From Veillonellaceae bacterium UBA5809 (GTDB lineage: Bacteria > Bacillota > Negativicutes > Veillonellales > Dialisteraceae): a DNA stretch of 22,252 nucleotides. The position numbers were made by a program, and so were the translations under genes. Under the pieces are notes generated by a model. That model was not told the origin of the DNA and ran no database searches. It worked only from the letters and a program-made list of their open reading frames with translations. Location: the NCBI GenBank assembly GCA_002417965.1, contig DIDD01000039.1, positions 1-22,252 of the forward strand, in the 5' to 3' direction. This document shows, in pieces, positions 15,582 to 22,252 of this stretch (positions within the stretch are counted from its first letter, which is position 1; the number at the start of each line of letters is the position of its first letter).

Positions 15582-16223
15582 TTATCGTGAACCCGTAATT
15601 GAAAAAATGACCCACCGGGATGCGGATACTGCATGATCCCCTGTTTTTTCCATATATTTCGCCGCCAGAAGCAGATCCAGCGCCGCTTCCTCATGCCCTC
15701 TGACTGTCGCCAGATACTCCGAAATTTCACGCCGGACTTCCCAGAAGAGCGAATCAATCCGGTCATCATATTGATTCATTTTCGCCGCTTCTTCCAAATC
15801 TTTATGAATTAGAGCCGTCATACAAATATTAACTACACTGCCTACTGTTTCTGACAAGTCCACTACATGAGGAATATCTTCCAGAATTCCGTCATCAAGA
15901 ATGGAGGATATAATGCGCACGGCAGCTGTGATCTGGGCGCTCATCCGTTTCAAATGAGTAATAATTTTCAAAGCTGCCGATATGCGCCTCATATCTCCCG
16001 CCACCGGCTGCTGATTAATAAAAAGCATCAGGCACTGTGATTCCACATGACTTTTGTATTTTTGAAGTTCATCATCGATATGAGCTGCCTTTTCTGCCAT
16101 AGAAGGATTTTTTTCTGTTACAGACCTGACAAAATATTCCCTGTTTTTATCCAGAAGACTGGCCATAATCACTAAATTTGCCTGGAGATGTTCCATTTGT
16201 CTGTCAAATTTTGTCCTTGCCAC
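15582..16223 (-). CDS. phoU: PhoU, regulator of phosphate uptake and signalling
   Basis: The reading frame is open to an ATG at 16358, but homology begins at V-A-R-T-K-F-D-R-Q. GTG 16223 has AGGAGG (16233-16238 complement) 9 nt upstream, giving 213 residues, the usual size. PhoU is an all-helical cytosolic protein made of two three-helix halves that connects PstB activity to PhoR. The second half keeps the E-x-x-x-D metal motif (E192-D196 in Y-M-E-K-T-G-D-H-A). The equivalent site in the first half, usually E-R-I-G-D, reads K92-R-M-S-A96, so both acidic ligands are replaced. The P-V-A-G-D-M-R-R-I (73-81) segment is conserved. The start lies 20 nt inside pstB and the stop carries part of the phoP ribosome site. 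Confidence 0.9.
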   Translation of the reverse strand: MARTKFDRQMEHLQANLVIMASLLDKNREYFVRSVTEKNPSMAEKAAHIDDELQKYKSHVESQCLMLFINQQPVAGDMRRISAALKIITHLKRMSAQITAAVRIISSILDDGILEDIPHVVDLSETVGSVVNICMTALIHKDLEEAAKMNQYDDRIDSLFWEVRREISEYLATVRGHEEAALDLLLAAKYMEKTGDHAVSASRWVIFSITGSR

Positions 16224-17022
16224 CTGACCGCACCTCCTGACTGAATCGTCCTGTAATATAGTTTTCTGTTTCTCTTTTTTTCGGCATGGAAAAAAAGTCA
16301 TCTGATGTACCATATTCCACGAGCCGTCCCTGAACCAACAAAGCTGTTTCGTCGGCACAGCGCGCTGCCTGCTGCATATTGTGTGTCACCACAATGAGAG
16401 AATACATTTTCTTCAGTTCCTGAAATAGATCTTCCAGCCTCATCATTGCTACAGGATCCATGGCCGATGCAGGTTCATCAAAAAGAAGAACATCCGGTTT
16501 CATAACCAGGGCTCTGGCAATACAGAGTCTCTGCTGCTGGCCGGCTGAAAGTTTCCGTGCGTCCATCGTCAGACAGTCTTTGACTTCTTCCCATACATCT
16601 GCACGGCGCAGTGCCGATTCCACCTGTTCATCAACTGTCTGCCGCACTTCCACTCCGCATGCACGGAGAGGAAAAGCCAGATTCTCATATACAGAGAGGG
16701 GAAACGGATTCGGTATCTGGGGAATCATTCCCACCGCACGGCGCAGACAGTTGACATCCTGGATACGGGATATATCCATATTGTCATAAATTACAGTGCC
16801 TTCCCACCGGCACCGTTTTTCCAAATCTGTCATACGGTTCAGTACCTTAAGAAAAGATGTCTTTCCGCATCCTGAAGGTCCGATCACTGCTGTAACATGC
16901 CCCCGGATAAAAGACAGGGACAGTTCATGAAGCACCTGTACATTCCCATACCAGAGGGAAAGACATCTGACGTCAAAGACATGGAGTGTATCCTTCTCTC
17001 TATATATCCATTCATCATTCAT
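16204..17022 (-). CDS. pstB: Phosphate ABC transporter ATP-binding protein PstB
   Basis: The 272-residue ATPase shows Walker A G-P-S-G-C-G-K-T-S (48-56, K54), Q-loop Q102 in M-I-P-Q-I-P-N-P-F-P (the N-P-F-P sequence is typical of PstB), ABC signature L-S-A-G-Q (158-162), Walker B with E183, and H214 in the H-loop. The signature has alanine where nearly all PstB proteins have glycine, and the D-loop reads S-A-M-D-P in place of the usual S-A-L-D-P. The protein forms a dimer under PstC-PstA and powers phosphate import. The start overlaps pstA by 8 nt and the end overlaps phoU by 20 nt. Family is certain from motif plus context. Confidence 0.96.
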   Translation of the reverse strand: MNDEWIYREKDTLHVFDVRCLSLWYGNVQVLHELSLSFIRGHVTAVIGPSGCGKTSFLKVLNRMTDLEKRCRWEGTVIYDNMDISRIQDVNCLRRAVGMIPQIPNPFPLSVYENLAFPLRACGVEVRQTVDEQVESALRRADVWEEVKDCLTMDARKLSAGQQQRLCIARALVMKPDVLLFDEPASAMDPVAMMRLEDLFQELKKMYSLIVVTHNMQQAARCADETALLVQGRLVEYGTSDDFFSMPKKRETENYITGRFSQEVRSGGKDKI

Positions 17023-17845
17023 GCTTCCGTCTCCCTATTATATAGAATGCCAGTTCATTAAGAATTCCTGTTATTAAAACCAATATAACCATGGCTGCAT
17101 AAACAGATCCCCCTTCTGTATCTTCCGATGACAGCAAATATACATGAACTGCCAGCGTTCTCCCTGAATCCATCAAACTGCCCGGGATCTGAGCCACAGT
17201 ACCTGATGTATATAAAAGGGCTGCAGCGGATCCACTGATTCTTGCCGCCGACAGAATGATACCTGCCGTAATATCAGGAAAAGCCTGCGGCACCACCACA
17301 TGCCGAAGCATAGAAACACGGGATATTCCAAGCGCTTCCCCTGTTTCCCTGTACATGCAGAAAACAGAACGGAAGGCTTTCTCCGAAATGCGGATTATCA
17401 TAGGAAGTATCAAGATAATAAGTACGAGAATTCCCGAAAGCAGAGAATATCCAATTCCCATAAAAACAACAAAAAACAAAAATCCATATAATCCATATAA
17501 AATAGACGGCATTCCATTCAGACAGTCAATCAATGTTGAGATTATCCGGTAGGTTCTGTCTTCAAGGGAAAAACCACTCAGCCACAAACCGGTTATGCCT
17601 CCTAAAGGCGCTGCAATCAGCAGAACCCCTGCCGTCATGTAAAATGTACCAATCAGTGACGGAAAAAGTGAAAAATTCCTTTCCGTATAGATATAAGAAA
17701 AAAGTCCTGACGTAAATTCAGGGATGCCTTTAACAAATATCCCTCCTGCTGTTGTAAGAAAAGCAATCATAACAGCCGCCGCTGCCAGTAGTGAAAACAC
17801 TCTGAGCACTCTGCACCTTGTATCTATTGAACGCCTATTTTCCAT
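17015..17845 (-). CDS. pstA: Phosphate ABC transporter permease PstA
   Basis: This 276-residue inner-membrane permease has about six hydrophobic segments (for example around 14-37, 62-88, 108-150 and 248-270). It carries the cytoplasmic EAA loop G-E-A-L-G-I-S-R-V-S-M-L-R-H-V-V-V-P-Q-A that docks with PstB. In most PstA proteins the next helix contains G-E-T-A; here it reads S-G-S-A-A, so the glutamate is missing. PstC in this operon keeps G-E-T. The start overlaps pstC by 11 nt and the end overlaps pstB by 8 nt, consistent with coupled translation of the complex. Confidence 0.94.
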   Translation of the reverse strand: MENRRSIDTRCRVLRVFSLLAAAAVMIAFLTTAGGIFVKGIPEFTSGLFSYIYTERNFSLFPSLIGTFYMTAGVLLIAAPLGGITGLWLSGFSLEDRTYRIISTLIDCLNGMPSILYGLYGFLFFVVFMGIGYSLLSGILVLIILILPMIIRISEKAFRSVFCMYRETGEALGISRVSMLRHVVVPQAFPDITAGIILSAARISGSAAALLYTSGTVAQIPGSLMDSGRTLAVHVYLLSSEDTEGGSVYAAMVILVLITGILNELAFYIIGRRKHE

Positions 17846-18716
17846 AGGGGAAACACCTTCTTCTCATCACAGAAAATAAAAGCTGCACTGCAAATATGAA
17901 AATCAGCAAAACAGCGGCTGCCGCCAACACCGGATCTCCTCCGTCTCCCGGCGCATAACTCATTTCCAAGAAGATATTGGCTGTCAGCGTCCTGACTCCA
18001 TCCAGCCATGAATCCGGCATCCATGCCTGGTTTCCCGCTGTCATAACAACAATCAGTGTTTCTCCCATAATCCGTCCCGTTGAAAAAAGAACCGCTGTCA
18101 AGATCCCCCGCCATGCCTGAGGCACCATGAGAAGAAAAACTGTTTTTTCATGACTGATGCCCAACGCGCGGGCTCCCTGATAGTATTTCCATGGAACGGA
18201 GAGGACCGCAGAACGGCAGCCCAGGCAAAGTGTGGGCATGACCATCATCGACAGCGTCAAAGATGCTGTGAGGATGCTGCTTCCCGTGCCTCCTATCCAA
18301 TGATGTATAAAAGGAACCACTGATGTGACTCCCATCACCCCCAGCACAACAGCCGGAATCCCCGCCATGAATCTTGTTATAAACAACATGTACTTCTCCT
18401 GGCCCGGGCGGCTGAAATATATCATATAAACCGCAGTCAGCACTGCAGGCGGTACTGAGAGAAAAAGAGTGCTTACCGAAATCCAGAATGTGCCTGTTAT
18501 AAATGGGAACAGCCCAAATGACGGAGGTATATCCGATGGGGCCCATCTCATGCCAAATAATTCTGCAGACCCCCATGTAAAAAGCTGCGGTATCCCTCTG
18601 AGAAGTATGAAAACCGCCGCCGAGACTGCAGCCATAAGTGACAAAACACCGGCTGCCGTCATGATATAATCCAGGATCCGGTCTTTTATCAGTTGTTTTC
18701 TTTCGTACCCGGCCAT
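17835..18716 (-). CDS. pstC: Phosphate ABC transporter permease PstC
   Basis: The 293-residue permease has about six membrane segments (first one about 17-40). Its EAA-type loop is G-A-R-A-L-G-I-S-H-E-K-T-V-F-L-L-M-V-P-Q-A, followed by G-R-I-M-G-E-T, the typical PstC signature. Together with PstA it forms the membrane channel. The ATG lies 28 nt inside the end of pstS and has GGGAGA about 9 nt upstream within pstS coding sequence. Length and motif order are normal for PstC. Confidence 0.95.
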   Translation of the reverse strand: MAGYERKQLIKDRILDYIMTAAGVLSLMAAVSAAVFILLRGIPQLFTWGSAELFGMRWAPSDIPPSFGLFPFITGTFWISVSTLFLSVPPAVLTAVYMIYFSRPGQEKYMLFITRFMAGIPAVVLGVMGVTSVVPFIHHWIGGTGSSILTASLTLSMMVMPTLCLGCRSAVLSVPWKYYQGARALGISHEKTVFLLMVPQAWRGILTAVLFSTGRIMGETLIVVMTAGNQAWMPDSWLDGVRTLTANIFLEMSYAPGDGGDPVLAAAAVLLIFIFAVQLLFSVMRRRCFPYGK

Positions 18717-19564
18717 GTTGTCATTCTCCCTGTATAAATACTTTTCAGTTCTTCCTCAGATATGTTTTCTATAGGATTTTGGGGATTCACCACCACTGCC
18801 ACCGCCTGTTTGGCCATCAGCCAGGACCTGGCTCCCTCTTTTTCTTCTTCTGCGGTGAGAGGCCGTGACAAAAGCCCTATGGAAATCGTTCCGGAAAGCA
18901 CCATATGGACTCCCATCAGAGAATCTCCATCCTGGAGACTCACACGGACCCGGGGCTGATAGGCTTCATAAGATGCAATCATACGCTGCATAACAGGGCG
19001 GAGAGAAGACGATCCTCCCACTGATATATTTCCAGACACGCTGCGCGGACGATAAGCGGACTTGCTCTCCCAGGCAGGACTGAACCCTTCTTTGATCAAA
19101 ATACCGGCTCCATCCCTGCTCTTAATAAATTCCATAAAATCAAGAACAGCTTCCTGTTTTTCATTGCCCCGGAAGATCAGATACACCTGACGTGTCAGGG
19201 GGTAGACTTCGGCCCCTGTCAGATCAGACGGAGGTCTGACTCCATTGACGGAAAGTATTTTCACTTTTGAAGTTACAGATCCCATAGAAACATATCCGAT
19301 GGCATCACGGTCACGGGACACACGCATGAGAACCTGATCTGTACTGTTCATCACCAAAGCAGAATTCACTGTCCTGTCACGCTCTCCGCCCGCCAGGGGT
19401 TCATTCAAGCCGGTCATGGCATCAAAAGAATATTTTGTGCCTGACCCGCTTTCCCGGTCAATGACAGTAATCGTCCGCAGCTCCTCTATATAAGATTTTC
19501 CCATGCACCCTGCAGTGATCCCTGCCAATATCAGCACCGCTGCGCACTGCACCCATTTCTTCAT
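18689..19564 (-). CDS. pstS: Phosphate-binding lipoprotein PstS, permuted sequence order
   Basis: This 291-residue protein has a lipoprotein signal peptide with lipobox T-A-G-C20, so it should be anchored outside the membrane and deliver phosphate to PstC-PstA. Phosphate-binding segments are recognisable, but their order differs from E. coli PstS. R-E-S-G-S-G-T (37-43), which in E. coli lies in the middle, comes first. G-G-S-S-S-L-R-P (183-190), D-G-D-S-L-M-G (212-218), S-R-P-L-T (233-237) and the I-Y-T-G-R-M-T-T-W-P stretch, which are N-terminal in E. coli, come last. The same order is, to my knowledge, present in Streptococcus pneumoniae PstS, so the protein is probably functional. GGGGGAG precedes the ATG. 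It heads the operon. Confidence 0.92.
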   Translation of the reverse strand: MKKWVQCAAVLILAGITAGCMGKSYIEELRTITVIDRESGSGTKYSFDAMTGLNEPLAGGERDRTVNSALVMNSTDQVLMRVSRDRDAIGYVSMGSVTSKVKILSVNGVRPPSDLTGAEVYPLTRQVYLIFRGNEKQEAVLDFMEFIKSRDGAGILIKEGFSPAWESKSAYRPRSVSGNISVGGSSSLRPVMQRMIASYEAYQPRVRVSLQDGDSLMGVHMVLSGTISIGLLSRPLTAEEEKEGARSWLMAKQAVAVVVNPQNPIENISEEELKSIYTGRMTTWPGTKENN

Positions 19565-19593
19565 AATTCTCCCCCGCCTTGCTGTCTCTTCCT

Positions 19594-19648
19594 ATCATAA
19601 AAATACTCTGTAAAGGAATTCCACATTTCTTTGTCAAAGACATGTAAA
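19594..19648 (-). promoter_or_regulatory. pst operon promoter with Pho-box-like repeats
   Basis: On the minus strand, TTTACA (19643-19648), TTGACA (19632-19637) and TTTACA (19609-19614) lie upstream of a -10 TATGAT (19594-19599). The first two are exactly 11 bp apart. A fourth repeat expected near 19621 is degenerate (ATGTGG). The last repeat is 9 bp from the -10. This fits the Bacillus PhoP box (TT-x-A-x-A-like repeats every 11 bp next to the -10). The predicted transcript starts about 20-25 nt before pstS. Confidence 0.62.
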
Positions 19649-19651
19649 ATA
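19644..19651 (+). repeat. Target-site duplication, left copy
   Basis: GTAAAATA directly abuts the left end of the insertion sequence and is repeated exactly at 21196-21203. Eight base pairs is the usual duplication length for ISL3-family elements. Confidence 0.9.
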
Positions 19652-19678
19652 GAGGCTTCGGGCATGATTGTGGGTAAG
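19652..19678 (+). repeat. Left terminal inverted repeat of the IS
   Basis: It starts GAGGCTTC and ends GTGGGTAAG, and matches the reverse complement of 21169-21195 at 20 of 27 positions. The outermost bases (positions 2-4) differ from the right end. Confidence 0.85.
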
Positions 19679-19716
19679 TAGCCTCTGCCTCGCCCACTGT
19701 TTTTAACAATCACATA

Positions 19717-19745
19717 TTGAAAAGCCACCCTGACTCCTGTATAGT
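19717..19745 (+). promoter_or_regulatory. Transposase promoter
   Basis: TTGAAA (19717-19722) and TATAGT (19740-19745) are spaced by 17 bp inside the IS left end. The transposase ribosome site AAAGGAG (19769-19775) lies 7 nt before its ATG. Confidence 0.65.
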
Positions 19746-19782
19746 ATCAGCGACCAAACATCAACGATAAAGGAGAATCAAG

Positions 19783-21147
19783 ATGGCTTCTGCTGATACC
19801 TTATGCAAAAAACTTCTCAATGTCAAGAACACTGTTGTAGAATCTTACAACTTCTACAATGATGTGGATGGTGTCACACATCTTCGGATCAAGGCTCGTC
19901 CTACTGCTTGGCATCAGGATGACTGCCCTTTCTGCGGGAGAAGACACCTCCCCAGATACGACCGGCCGACCAAGAAAAATAAGATCTGGCGTGGGCTGGA
20001 CTTTTCAGGAATCATCGTTGAGATCGAAGCGGCTACCCATCGAATCATCTGCCCGGAACATGGTGTTATCACCGCTGCTGTTCCATGGGCGTATGCCCAG
20101 AGCAGTTTCACAAAGGATTTCGCTCTGACAGTTGCATGGCTTGCCACATATTTACCACGCAGCGCTGTGTCTAGCTACATGCGGATCGACTGGCAGACCG
20201 TTGGAAATTGCATGTCCAGAGCTTTGCGAGACCTGGAGCCGGAACGAGCCAGGCGTTTGAACGGATTGGTGAATATCGGTATCGATGAGACTAGTTACCG
20301 GAAGGGGCACAAGTACATCACGATAGTCGTAAATCACGATACCAATACAGTTGTCTGGGTCGCCGATGGGCACGGCAAATCTGTGCTCGAACAGTTTTAT
20401 AAAAGTCTCACTGACGATCAGCTCGCCAGCATCAAAGTTGTTACTGGTGATGGAGCACGTTGGATCACCGACTGCGTCAATGAGTTTACTCCTGATTGTG
20501 AACGCTGTGTAGATCCTTTCCACGTCGTCGAATGGGCTATGGAGGCGCTTGACGCAGTCCGTAAGGATCGCTGGCGTGTTGCCTATGAGAAGGCAAAGCA
20601 AATGTCCAGGGATAATCCACAGAAGCGAGGCCGTCCGAAGGCCGGTGACAAAATCGTCTCCGAAGTTCAGGCGGCTAGAGCCAAGGCATCCGAAATCAAG
20701 AATTCCAGCTACACGCTTGGCAAAGCTCATGAACACCTGACCGAAAAGCAGCAGACCCGGTTGGATATAATCCAGGCGAAGGATCCTCAGTTGTACAGGG
20801 CTTACTGCCTAAAAGAATCACTGCGGCTTCTGTTAAAGTCAACTGATGTTGAGCAGGCGGAGGCTGAGTTGAAACACTGGCTCTGGTGGGCGAGCCATAG
20901 CAGAATACCTGCTTTCAAAGCTCTCTACAAAAAGATCAAACGTCACAAGAAGCATATCCTTAATACGATCTGCCTCGGTCTGAGTAATGCGAGAATCGAA
21001 GCAACTAACAACAAAATCAAGCTGATCATCCGTAAGGCATATGGCTTTAGGAATATTCAAAACATGATGGATATGGTGTACCTAGTATGCTCAGATATCC
21101 GCATCCCACTTCCTAATCGAAAGTCGAATGTCCCCAATGTGGCTTGA
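19783..21147 (+). CDS. tnp: ISL3 family transposase
   Basis: This 454-residue DDE transposase has an N-terminal zinc-finger-like motif (C48-x2-C51 and C90-x2-H93), a helical DNA-binding region (about 105-150), and the catalytic triad D168 in I-G-I-D-E-T, D223 in V-T-G-D-G-A and E406 in A-R-I-E-A-T-N-N. The final Y-G-F-R-N segment just after the glutamate is typical of ISL3 proteins. There is no frameshift or internal stop. Codon use looks different from the neighbouring genes (more AAG and mixed third positions), consistent with recent arrival. It is transcribed away from pstS and toward the minus-strand kinase gene. Confidence 0.95.
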   Translation: MASADTLCKKLLNVKNTVVESYNFYNDVDGVTHLRIKARPTAWHQDDCPFCGRRHLPRYDRPTKKNKIWRGLDFSGIIVEIEAATHRIICPEHGVITAAVPWAYAQSSFTKDFALTVAWLATYLPRSAVSSYMRIDWQTVGNCMSRALRDLEPERARRLNGLVNIGIDETSYRKGHKYITIVVNHDTNTVVWVADGHGKSVLEQFYKSLTDDQLASIKVVTGDGARWITDCVNEFTPDCERCVDPFHVVEWAMEALDAVRKDRWRVAYEKAKQMSRDNPQKRGRPKAGDKIVSEVQAARAKASEIKNSSYTLGKAHEHLTEKQQTRLDIIQAKDPQLYRAYCLKESLRLLLKSTDVEQAEAELKHWLWWASHSRIPAFKALYKKIKRHKKHILNTICLGLSNARIEATNNKIKLIIRKAYGFRNIQNMMDMVYLVCSDIRIPLPNRKSNVPNVA

Positions 21148-21168
21148 TTACAAGGGAAAGCGGCATTT

Positions 21169-21195
21169 CTTACCCACAGAGATGCCAGAAGAGCC
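21169..21195 (-). repeat. Right terminal inverted repeat of the IS
   Basis: Its reverse complement begins GGCTCTTC and ends GTGGGTAAG, pairing with 19652-19678. It ends directly at the second GTAAAATA copy. Confidence 0.85.
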
Positions 21196-21203
21196 GTAAA
21201 ATA
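21196..21203 (+). repeat. Target-site duplication, right copy
   Basis: GTAAAATA is identical to 19644-19651. Joining the two flanks at one copy restores the pre-insertion sequence upstream of pstS. Confidence 0.9.
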
Positions 21204-21324
21204 TGACATTTGTCCTTTTGATATAAACAATTGTAAAGAAAAAGAATGATCTGTGCAATGGTCTGTCGGAAAAACCTGTATATTTTCCCGCTGCAGTGCT
21301 GTCCGGTCATAATCAGGTATATAT

Positions 21325-21374
21325 AAAACAGCCTCTCCCGCCATGATATACCCCGCTCATGGTAGGAGAGGCTG
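21325..21374 (-). terminator. Terminator after the GHKL sensor kinase gene
   Basis: A 10-bp stem CAGCCTCTCC/GGAGAGGCTG (21329-21338, 21365-21374), a 2x2 internal loop, and a further 6-bp stem CCATGA/TCATGG (21341-21346, 21357-21362) are followed on the minus strand by TTTTATAT. It lies 17 nt past the kinase stop. The rest of 21204-21391 shows no gene. Confidence 0.72.
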
Positions 21375-21391
21375 ACTGATTATAACCAACC

Positions 21392-22252
21392 TTATTTCAA
21401 AAGAATATAGACTTCGAAAACATGATTTTCATAAGTTACCTTCATCATGCCGCCTCTTTCTTCGGCAAAATTTCTAACCGAATCAAGACCTATGCCGAAT
21501 TGTCCATTTTTCCTTTTAGAAGAAATAAAATGACCTTCTGTTTCCAGAATTTCGCCGCTGTAGCTGTTCCGTACGACAAACATCACCATAGTGTCATGAA
21601 TCACTTCTCCCTGAACAGAAATAAAGCGCTCTCCCTCTGTCTGGCGCCGGCAGGCCTCCAATGCATTTTCCAGAAGATTTCCCATAACGCTGACAAGATC
21701 ATTCTCTGAAACAGGAAGGTTTTCAGGAAAATCCACTTTGATCTTTAATTTAATTCCTTCCTGCCCTGCTTGGGAAAAGTAGTGCTGCAGCAGAGCATTG
21801 ACCGCAAAGTTGTCACACAGCATGAAGCGCTGCGCCATGTCCGGCATGGATGCATAATCTTTCATATAATCACGAAACCGTTTGCCATCATGATTCTGTG
21901 CCAGATTTTTCAGTACCAACAGGTGCTGTCTCATATCATGACGCATTTTCCGTGTTTTTTCAATGGTTTCCTGCATGCGCTCATATTCTTTTTTCTGTCT
22001 GTGCAGATTTTCCGAGGCCGAGTACAAATCATTCTGTGCGCAGGCCCTGAGCAGTCTTTCTCTCAGTATCATGAGAAACAGCATACAGGAAAAAAGAGCT
22101 CCTATGGTCCATACCACATGAATTAAAAGAATTTCTGTAAAAGTAAAAACCCTGTAGGTTGCCAATTCATCCCATACCAGAATACTGCAGAAAAGAAAAA
22201 AGAAAACAGCCGGCACATACCATAATTTAGCCCAATATTCAGAATGTTCTTC
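21392..22252 (-). CDS. GHKL-type sensor histidine kinase (AgrC-like), 5' end outside window
   Basis: The frame stays open from the stop at 21392 to the window edge, so the GTG at 22216 is not a real start and the gene continues upstream. The visible 286 residues begin with at least two membrane segments (W-Y-V-P-A-V-F-F-F-L-F onwards, then F-T-E-I-L-L-I-H-V-V-W). They continue with a coiled-coil-like linker rich in K, E and Q, then the H-box R-K-M-R-H-D-M-R-Q-H-L, the N-box N-L-L-E-N-A-L-E-A-C, and the G-box F-G-I-G-L-D-S-V. This is the HPK10/GHKL ATPase type that usually pairs with a LytTR response regulator and senses peptides or small signals. No regulator lies within the window; it would have to be upstream. 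The signal is unknown. Confidence 0.88.
   Translation of the reverse strand, partial: EEHSEYWAKLWYVPAVFFFLFCSILVWDELATYRVFTFTEILLIHVVWTIGALFSCMLFLMILRERLLRACAQNDLYSASENLHRQKKEYERMQETIEKTRKMRHDMRQHLLVLKNLAQNHDGKRFRDYMKDYASMPDMAQRFMLCDNFAVNALLQHYFSQAGQEGIKLKIKVDFPENLPVSENDLVSVMGNLLENALEACRRQTEGERFISVQGEVIHDTMVMFVVRNSYSGEILETEGHFISSKRKNGQFGIGLDSVRNFAEERGGMMKVTYENHVFEVYILLK

Larger units (their letters stand above)
19652..21195 (+). mobile_element. Complete ISL3-family insertion sequence, 1544 bp
   Basis: The element is bounded by imperfect 27-bp inverted repeats (19652-19678 and 21169-21195). Twenty of 27 positions match, including a shared inner GTGGGTAAG block. It is flanked by the identical 8-bp duplication GTAAAATA and encodes a single intact ISL3 transposase. 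Intact ends, duplication and gene point to a recent, possibly still active insertion. It lies between pstS and the GHKL kinase gene, at the outer edge of the pst Pho box. Confidence 0.92.

Noticed and set aside
16224..16358. N-terminal extension of PhoU from the ATG at 16358
   Set aside because: These 45 codons lie inside pstB and do not resemble PhoU. GTG 16223 has a good ribosome site and gives the normal PhoU length.
21057..21344. Minus-strand open frame of 95 codons spanning the right IS end
   Set aside because: It starts inside the terminator hairpin, runs into the IS antisense to the transposase, and without the IS would stop after about 52 codons. No homology pattern is seen.
22216..22252. 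GTG at 22216 as the start of the kinase gene
   Set aside because: The 12 codons upstream remain open and encode W-A-K-L-W-Y leading directly into the first membrane segment, so the gene extends beyond the window.

Overview
The window reads as a chromosomal segment of an anaerobic, low-to-mid GC Firmicute. A Veillonella/Dialister/Megasphaera-like Negativicute is my best guess, but that is inference from gene content (fused 2-hydroxyacyl-CoA dehydratase activase, amino-acid catabolic GdhA, strong AGGAGG ribosome sites) and not from a marker gene. No rRNA, tRNA, CRISPR array or prophage is visible.

Left part (1-9239): the tail of a RidA-family gene overlaps a LOG-family nucleotide phosphoribohydrolase gene. 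A 1430-residue protein follows, with two HgdC-type activase domains fused to a DUF2229/HgdB-like region. It overlaps by ATGA a TetR regulator gene. Next come a DnaQ-like DEDDh exonuclease (minus), an orphan B3/B4 tRNA-binding-domain protein (plus) and glutamate dehydrogenase (minus). A long inverted-repeat terminator separates the last two. A 445-bp AT-rich divergent spacer with a good promoter precedes an ornithine decarboxylase.

Middle part (9240-12876): a SpeC/SpeF-type ornithine decarboxylase, a small secreted protein of unknown function, and (minus) a DUF1624 / heparan-alpha-glucosaminide N-acetyltransferase-like membrane protein.

Right part (12952-19651, minus): a complete phosphate-starvation operon in the order pstS-pstC-pstA-pstB-phoU-phoP-phoR, nearly every junction overlapping. 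PstS has its two sequence halves in the opposite order to E. coli PstS, PhoU has lost one of its two metal-binding motifs, and PhoR carries an 81-residue charged lysine-rich tail. Together these genes would import phosphate at high affinity and sense it through PstB/PhoU/PhoR, with PhoP acting on a Pho-box-like promoter before pstS.

A complete ISL3-family insertion sequence (19652-21195, with 27-bp imperfect terminal repeats and a perfect 8-bp target duplication GTAAAATA) has landed at the outer edge of that Pho box. The duplication regenerates the outermost TTTACA repeat on the pstS side. Beyond the IS lies the 3' part of an AgrC-like GHKL sensor kinase gene that runs off the window.

No wholly new multigene system is evident. 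The most unusual items are the internally duplicated activase with conserved cysteine spacing, the IS at the pst Pho box, the PhoR tail and the half-degenerate PhoU.
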